A stretch of 8,825 bases of DNA from contig JAIRLF010000056.1 in the NCBI GenBank assembly GCA_031259655.1, positions 1-8,825 on the forward strand, read 5' to 3'. This document shows positions 5,488 through 8,825 of the stretch, piece by piece. Positions within the stretch are counted from its first letter, which is position 1, and each line of letters begins with the position of its first letter. The stretch comes from Prevotellaceae bacterium. GTDB lineage: Bacteria > Bacteroidota > Bacteroidia > Bacteroidales > UBA932. The notes below the pieces were generated by a model that saw nothing but the letters and a program-made list of their open reading frames with translations, was not told the origin of the DNA and did not search any database. The translations under genes were made by a program, and so were the position numbers.

Positions 5488-6672
5488 CGATATCATTTCG
5501 GCGGTTACACTTATTATCATAGTAATAACAAACAGGATACAACCAAGCAGGAACAGAGACTGGTAATGAGTTCCTCCCGAAGGCGCTTCGCCGAGTTCTG
5601 CGGCGATAGTTGCGGGAATAGTCCTCACGGATTCGAACAGAGAGCCGGGCATCACGGCAGCGTTTCCGGTAACCATCATCACAGCCATTGTTTCGCCGAC
5701 AGCGCGTCCGACACCCAGTACCACTGCGGCGCTGATGCCCGACCTTGCATACGGAATAACAACTCTGTAGATAGTCTGCCAATGCGTTGCTCCGAGCGCC
5801 AGACTTGCTTCGCGCATCGATTTGGGAGTGTTACGCATAGCGTCTTCGGCAATGGTAATGATAGTCGGCAAAGCCATGATTGCCAATATCAGACTGCCTG
5901 CCAGAGCCGTTTCGCCGACAGGCAGATGCAGAGTATTCTGAATCAATGGCACAAGCGTTACAAGACCGAAAAAACCATACACTACCGACGGAATACCGGC
6001 AAGCAGTTCGATTGTCGGTTTCAACAGTTTACGTGTTCGTTCTCCGGCAAGTTCCGACATGTAAATAGCTACGCCCAAGCCCGGCGGCAAAGCGATAAGA
6101 ATAGCGAAAATACTCACCCACAATGTACCCAGAATCAAAGGAAGCGAGCCGAATAGGGGAGCCGGAGTGATTGTCGGCATCCATTCCGTACCGGCAAAAA
6201 AATCGACCGGCGAAATATTCTCTGTGCGTAAAATTTTCACCCGACTGTCGTCCGCCGGCAGATATTTTTCGGGAAGAAACGCGATGATACCGCGATTTTG
6301 CCCGATAACTTCGCCCAGTTTTTGAGGTAACAGCGAATAATCGTCGCCCAATTCTTCGTCGGAATAAAGCGAAAAGATTTCATCGAACCGAAAGAGCGTG
6401 ATTTCCTCATCATTTCCTCCCAAGTCCTGCCAATTGACTGTCTCGGAATCGAAAACCGATTTGACCTCTTTCGGATGCAGTCGTTCGACGGGATTTGAAA
6501 CGTGAACGCACAAAGCGTATCCTTTTTCAATGTCGGGACTGCGAAATAAGCCCAAACCTTCTTTAAACAGAAATACGACAATCAACAAAATCACTATGCT
6601 TGTCATGCTTCCGCTCAATGTAAATATTCCCTGTACAAAGCGTTCGGAAATACGTCTGAATGTTTTTTTCAT
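5473..6672 (-). CDS. pstC: Phosphate ABC transporter permease PstC with a PstS-like periplasmic insert
   Basis: A 399-residue inner-membrane permease of the high-affinity phosphate importer. Residues 23-42 form the first transmembrane segment. Residues about 57-150 are a soluble insert. From about 175 onward come the usual PstC membrane segments, including SLPLILGTLWVSIFAIL, IPSVVYGFFGLVTL and GRAVGETMAVMMVTGN. The permease EAA loop that contacts the ATPase is at 288-313 (EASLALGATHWQTIYRVVIP). Typical PstC proteins such as the E. coli one are near 320 residues, so the insert explains the extra length. The insert contains NWQDLGG (80-86) and GQNRGIIAFLPEKYL (124-138), which line up with parts of PstS in the adjacent gene. 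The ATG directly abuts the pstS stop (TAG-ATG), implying translational coupling. No pstA follows; the next gene is convergent. The C-terminus looks complete. Confidence 0.93.
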   Translation of the reverse strand: MKKTFRRISERFVQGIFTLSGSMTSIVILLIVVFLFKEGLGLFRSPDIEKGYALCVHVSNPVERLHPKEVKSVFDSETVNWQDLGGNDEEITLFRFDEIFSLYSDEELGDDYSLLPQKLGEVIGQNRGIIAFLPEKYLPADDSRVKILRTENISPVDFFAGTEWMPTITPAPLFGSLPLILGTLWVSIFAILIALPPGLGVAIYMSELAGERTRKLLKPTIELLAGIPSVVYGFFGLVTLVPLIQNTLHLPVGETALAGSLILAIMALPTIITIAEDAMRNTPKSMREASLALGATHWQTIYRVVIPYARSGISAAVVLGVGRAVGETMAVMMVTGNAAVMPGSLFESVRTIPATIAAELGEAPSGGTHYQSLFLLGCILFVITMIISVTAEMISKKTP

Positions 6673-7488
6673 CTATTTCAGAGTAATAAATCCGGTGTTC
6701 GCGACATTTTTTTGCCCTTCGTCCGACAAAACATAATCGATGAACGGTTTCACCTTGCTTTCCGAAGCGGTTACGTAATAGTACAACAACGGACGCACAA
6801 CGGGATATGTGCCGTCTTTTGCCGTTGTCAGCGACGGTTCTACAAACGTTTTACCGCCGTCGTACGAGACACGAACGGCTTTCACGTCTTTGTTGAGATA
6901 TGCAAGTCCCACGTATCCGATAGCGCCCTTAGTCTGGCTGACCGACTGGATAATAGCGCCTGTGGCGGGCATACTCATAATTCCGTTCTTGTAATTTTTG
7001 TTTTTCAGGACGCTCTCTTTGAAAAACTCGTACGTCCCCGAAGATGTTTCCCGCGAATATGGAATTATCTGCAAATCGGCGCCCCCGACTTCTTTCCAGT
7101 TCTTGATTTTGCCGGTAAAAATACCTTCCAACTGTTCGCGCGTGAGGTTTGCGACTTTGTTGTCGGGATGCACGATAATGGCTAAGGCGTCGTATGCCGC
7201 CGTTACTTCTTTCACTGTTTTGCCGCTTTTCTGCAACTTCTGCTTTTCGTCAAACTTGATTTTGCGCGAGGATTGGGCGATATCGGTCGTTCCTTCGACC
7301 AGCGCCGAAATGCCAACTCCACTGCCGCCACCCGTAACAATCACCGTTTGCGACGAATTTGCTTTCATATAACTTTCCGCTTCTTTTTGAGATAAGGGCA
7401 ACATGGTGTCCGAACCTTTGATTTTCTGAGCCTGAACGCCCGATATGATACCCAATGAAAATATTAATACTGCAACTGTCTTATTCAT
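6673..7488 (-). CDS. pstS: Phosphate-binding periplasmic protein PstS
   Basis: A 271-residue type-II periplasmic binding protein that captures orthophosphate for the PstCAB importer. Residues 1-20 are a signal peptide, with probable cleavage after VQA before QKIKGSDT; there is no lipobox cysteine, so it is predicted soluble in the periplasm. Phosphate-site motifs are GSDTM (25-29), TGGGSGVG (52-59), AQSSR (71-75), AYDALA (98-103, with the hydrogen-accepting aspartate D100) and SRETSSGTYEFF (145-156). The NWKEVGG motif (130-136) is also conserved. The length is normal for short bacterial PstS. AGGAAAG sits immediately before the ATG, too close for a standard ribosome site. It is first in a two-gene minus-strand unit with pstC and has promoter-like and Pho-box-like sequence upstream. 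Confidence 0.95.
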   Translation of the reverse strand: MNKTVAVLIFSLGIISGVQAQKIKGSDTMLPLSQKEAESYMKANSSQTVIVTGGGSGVGISALVEGTTDIAQSSRKIKFDEKQKLQKSGKTVKEVTAAYDALAIIVHPDNKVANLTREQLEGIFTGKIKNWKEVGGADLQIIPYSRETSSGTYEFFKESVLKNKNYKNGIMSMPATGAIIQSVSQTKGAIGYVGLAYLNKDVKAVRVSYDGGKTFVEPSLTTAKDGTYPVVRPLLYYYVTASESKVKPFIDYVLSDEGQKNVANTGFITLK

Positions 7489-7512
7489 CTTTCCTATTCA
7501 TTAAATTTTGTG

Positions 7513-7520
7513 CAAAAGTA
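7513..7520 (-). promoter_or_regulatory. -7 box (TACTTTTG) upstream of pstS
   Basis: On the minus strand 7520-7513 reads TACTTTTG, matching TAnnTTTG, about 25 nt upstream of the pstS ATG. No good TTTG -33 element is found at the usual distance. GTTA repeats occupy that region instead, as expected for an activator-dependent promoter. Confidence 0.6.
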
Positions 7521-7530
7521 CGGCGGAACT

Positions 7531-7579
7531 GTTACGGATTTGAAAAAATATTGTTACAATTCGGTTAAAACAGTTAAAA
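7531..7579. promoter_or_regulatory. Pho-box-like phased GTTA repeats upstream of pstS
   Basis: Plus-strand GTTACGG (7531), GTTACAA (7553), GTTAAAA (7564) and GTTAAAA (7573) lie just upstream of the pstS -7 box. The spacings are 22, 11 and 9 bp; the first three fit an 11-bp phase. PhoB/PhoP response regulators bind direct repeats spaced 11 bp (7 bp plus 4 bp), and Bacillus PhoP boxes are TT(A/C)ACA-like, so a phosphate-starvation operator is plausible. The Bacteroidota Pho-box consensus is not known to me. Confidence 0.4.
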
Positions 7580-7620
7580 ACTAAAAACTAAAAGTGTCCG
7601 GTCGTCGAAAACGTCGTTGA

Positions 7621-7670
7621 TGAGACGCGATGAGATGCAATGAGATGCAATGAGATGCAATGAGATGCAA
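7621..7670. repeat. 10-bp tandem repeat, five units
   Basis: TGAGATGCAA is repeated four times exactly (7631-7670) and is preceded by one variant, TGAGACGCGA (7621-7630). The last unit continues into TATTTTGCGTCTC. GAGATGCAATA then forms an imperfect palindrome with TTTTGCGTCTC (7662-7683), so the array looks like an amplified left half of the nearby GAGACGCAATA palindrome. Confidence 0.9.
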
Positions 7671-7680
7671 TATTTTGCGT

Positions 7681-7810
7681 CTCTACACCGGACAATGCTG
7701 TGGTCGTCAAGGGCGTCGTCGATGGCGTCGATTTGTAGAGACGCAATATATTGCGTCTCCACGGCGTCCTCTACACCGGACAATGCTGTGGTCGTCAAGG
7801 GCATCGTCGA
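7681..7810. repeat. Duplicated 42-bp module (7681-7722 and 7769-7810)
   Basis: The 42-bp segments, starting CTCTACACCGGACAATGCTG, are identical except for one base and offset by 88 bp. Between them lies a perfect palindrome. A third copy, inverted and shortened, is at 8562-8584, containing GACGACCACAGCATTGTCC, and again sits next to the same palindrome. The DNA is rich in GTC/GTCGTC words. A minus-strand frame of 76 codons through this block is repeat-derived and is not called as a gene. Confidence 0.88.
7735..7762. repeat. Perfect 22-bp palindrome of the GTAGAGACGC type
   Basis: GAGACGCAATA at 7738-7748 is followed directly by its reverse complement (7749-7759), preceded by GTA and followed by CAC. 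The same 22-bp palindrome with the same flanks is at 8592-8613, and imperfect versions are at 7662-7683 and 8651-8670. From memory, this class of repeat is widespread in Bacteroidota intergenic DNA. Confidence 0.88.
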
Positions 7811-8173
7811 ACTTTGCGTAAAAAAAACAATTTCTCTGCGATTTTCACCTCCGACAACGACTAAAATTCCCCCGACTCGGACATAAAATTTGTGACCAAA
7901 CCCTCAAAACGCGATTTTTATACTTTTATTATACGCCTCTATTTCAGCGCTATCAAAAAAAAGTTTGTTTCAAAGTATAATTTGGGACATTTTGCGCACA
8001 TATTAATTCTATTTTTGAGGCAAAATAATATTTTTATGATTTTTTTATGGAAAAGAAAATTGGATACCCGCACAAAAAACGCAGCAGCGTTTTCGGACTT
8101 GTCCGAGACAGTCTGCCGACGTTCGGATTTAGCGCCGGAAATTTCGCCTGTTTTGTTAGTTCCGCATGCCGCC
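7811..8173. other. AT-rich intergenic stretch without a credible gene
   Basis: The segment is low in GC, especially 7910-8050, and has no convincing gene. TATTTTTG at 8010-8017 matches a -7 box but has no well-placed -33 element. TCGGAC-tt-GTCCGA at 8093-8106 is a short hairpin without a T-run. Frames starting at 7892 and 8047 run into the 22-bp array and have compositions dictated by it, so they are not called. Confidence 0.6.
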
Positions 8174-8305
8174 AAAATTTCACACGTGCGCAGCCAAATT
8201 TTCACACGTGTGTGGCCAAAATTATATACGTGTGCGGCCAGGATTATATACGTGTGCAGCCAGGATTATATACGTGTGCAGCGGCGGCTGCACACGTACG
8301 CAGCG
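8174..8305. repeat. 22-bp tandem array, six units, ending in a perfect hairpin
   Basis: Six consecutive 22-bp units start at 8174, 8196, 8218, 8240, 8262 and 8284. All contain ACGT; the first five share ACGTG then a GC-rich end such as TGCGGCC or TGCAGCC. Units 1-2 have TTTCACACGTG, units 3-5 TTATATACGTG and unit 6 CACACGTACG. TACGTGTGCAGC (8271-8282), loop GGCG, and GCTGCACACGTA (8287-8298) form a perfect 12-bp hairpin across units 5 and 6. Because 22 is not a multiple of 3, a coding repeat is unlikely; the regular two-helical-turn spacing suits a protein-binding array. From 8306 to 8498 nothing further is recognised. Confidence 0.92.
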
Positions 8306-8498
8306 GCGGCTCTTTTCGGCGAAAAACAAAATTATCTCTTAAAGCATTAAAATGAAAGCAATTAAGTAAATATTATTATTAACCGTCCTTTACGGACATA
8401 ATTTTTGAGAATATGATGATGAATGGCAATAAATATATAAAGGAAAATATCGCATCCCGTCGGCACGCCGGCAGAATTAAACGAAATTATATTACAGT

Positions 8499-8825
8499 AT
8501 GAAATCTCTTATAAAATCTTTTACGGCATTATGTAAAGGCGCGATTCTCAACAAATCGACGCCATCGACGACCACAGCATTGTCCGTCGTAGAGACGCAA
8601 TATATTGCGTCTCCACCGCGTCTATCACCGCGTCGCCATCGTCGTCATTCAGACGCAAAATATTGCGTCTCTACCCGAACTTCGCGCAGGACGCGCAGAA
8701 CATTTTCATCACTCCTCGCCCTGATATGCACGGCATTTGCCCTCGCCATGTTCCCGGCGACCGCCTTTGCCGACGAAACAAGCTCGTTGAGCATCGGCGG
8801 CGTGGAGGTCGTTTCCGACCTCGGA
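8499..8825 (+). CDS. Exported protein, 5' part only, with repeat-derived N-terminal extension
   Basis: The frame from ATG 8499 is open for 109 codons to the right edge. Residues 69-88 (FSSLLALICTAFALAMFP) form a hydrophobic signal-peptide core after an arginine-rich stretch (TRTSRRTRRT). Cleavage is likely after A91 (ATAFA before DETSS). The visible mature part begins DETSSLSIGGVEVV; I do not recognise its family. The signal peptide is preceded by 68 residues, far longer than a normal n-region. Residues 31-38 (VETQYIAS) and 52-59 (DAKYCVST) are direct translations of palindromic intergenic repeats. No other in-frame ATG precedes the signal core. Either the repeats invaded the 5' end in frame, or translation starts at a non-ATG codon nearer the signal peptide. 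The last 130 bp are visibly GC-richer than the rest of the window. Confidence 0.7.
   Translation, partial: MKSLIKSFTALCKGAILNKSTPSTTTALSVVETQYIASPPRLSPRRHRRHSDAKYCVSTRTSRRTRRTFSSLLALICTAFALAMFPATAFADETSSLSIGGVEVVSDLG
8562..8674. repeat. Inverted copy of the repeat module with two palindromes, inside the start of a gene
   Basis: Positions 8562-8584 are an inverted, shortened copy of the 7691-7722 module. Positions 8592-8613 are the perfect GAGACGCAATA palindrome (GTA before, CAC after). AGACGCAA/TTGCGTCT at 8651-8670 is a second, imperfect palindrome in the opposite orientation. GTAGAGACGCAATA (8589-8602) and TATTGCGTCTCTAC (8661-8674) together form a larger inverted repeat. All of it lies within the reading frame beginning at 8499. 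Confidence 0.85.

Noticed and set aside
5443..6156. 237-codon plus-strand frame opposite pstC
   Set aside because: It is the antisense shadow of a strongly supported membrane protein, with low-complexity His/Ser/Arg-rich content.
7574..7804. 76-codon minus-strand frame
   Set aside because: It consists almost entirely of translated repeats (10-bp array, palindromes, 42-bp modules) and has no independent start signal.
7621..7810. CRISPR-like repeat and spacer arrangement
   Set aside because: The repeats are 10 bp without spacers, or 42 bp in only two direct copies separated by a palindrome. There are no cas genes and no regular unique spacers.
8047..8355. 102-codon plus-strand frame with a promoter-like TATTTTTG upstream
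   Set aside because: Its second half is the 22-bp non-triplet array read through shifting frames, its composition is atypical, and an overlapping frame (7892-8350) is equally open. No domain is recognisable.

Overview
The window looks like chromosomal DNA from a Bacteroidota member, most likely Bacteroidales. Two promoter-like sites carry the TAnnTTTG -7 box typical of that phylum (TACCTTTG at 1773 and 2269), a third reads TACTTTTG on the minus strand upstream of pstS, and gene starts lack clear Shine-Dalgarno sequences. Protein genes are of moderate GC. They are separated by AT-rich, repeat-laden intergenic DNA. No phage, transposase, CRISPR array or ordinary tRNA/rRNA gene is visible.

Layout: (1) 1-1110, minus strand: a nearly complete DUF362 / two-[4Fe-4S] protein running off the left edge. 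(2) 1111-2290: a long gene-poor stretch with a 41-bp tandem repeat, a 188-bp nested inverted-repeat element, a free-standing small-RNA transcription unit with its own promoter-like box and a strong intrinsic terminator (6S-like rod fold, containing a tRNA T-arm-like hairpin), and a palindromic intergenic repeat. (3) 2269-5456, plus strand: a promoter, a possible 75-residue lipoprotein, then three tightly spaced enzymes: an L-galactose-dehydrogenase-type aldo/keto reductase, a COG3618-type amidohydrolase (sugar lactonase) and a zinc alcohol dehydrogenase. Together they fit oxidation of a free L-sugar, best L-galactose (to L-galactonolactone, L-galactonate, then D-tagaturonate), or alternatively L-fucose. 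(4) 5473-7488, minus strand: pstS-pstC of a phosphate ABC transporter, converging on the sugar operon with only 16 bp between stop codons. pstA, pstB and phoU do not follow. PstC carries a periplasmic insert that resembles part of PstS. Upstream of pstS is a promoter-like box behind 11-bp-phased GTTA repeats resembling a Pho box. (5) 7580-8498: about 900 bp without a credible gene, containing a 10-bp tandem array, duplicated 42-bp modules, perfect palindromes of the GTAGAGACGC type and a six-unit 22-bp array. (6) 8499-8825, plus strand: the start of an exported protein whose signal peptide sits behind an unusual 68-residue N-terminal extension made largely from translated copies of the same palindromic repeats.

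The most unusual items are the small-RNA unit at 1773-1967, the PstS-like insert in PstC beside an incomplete pst operon, the 22-bp iteron-like array, and the repeat-derived N-terminus of the last gene. All functional statements come from reading the sequence and from remembered family features; no database search was possible.
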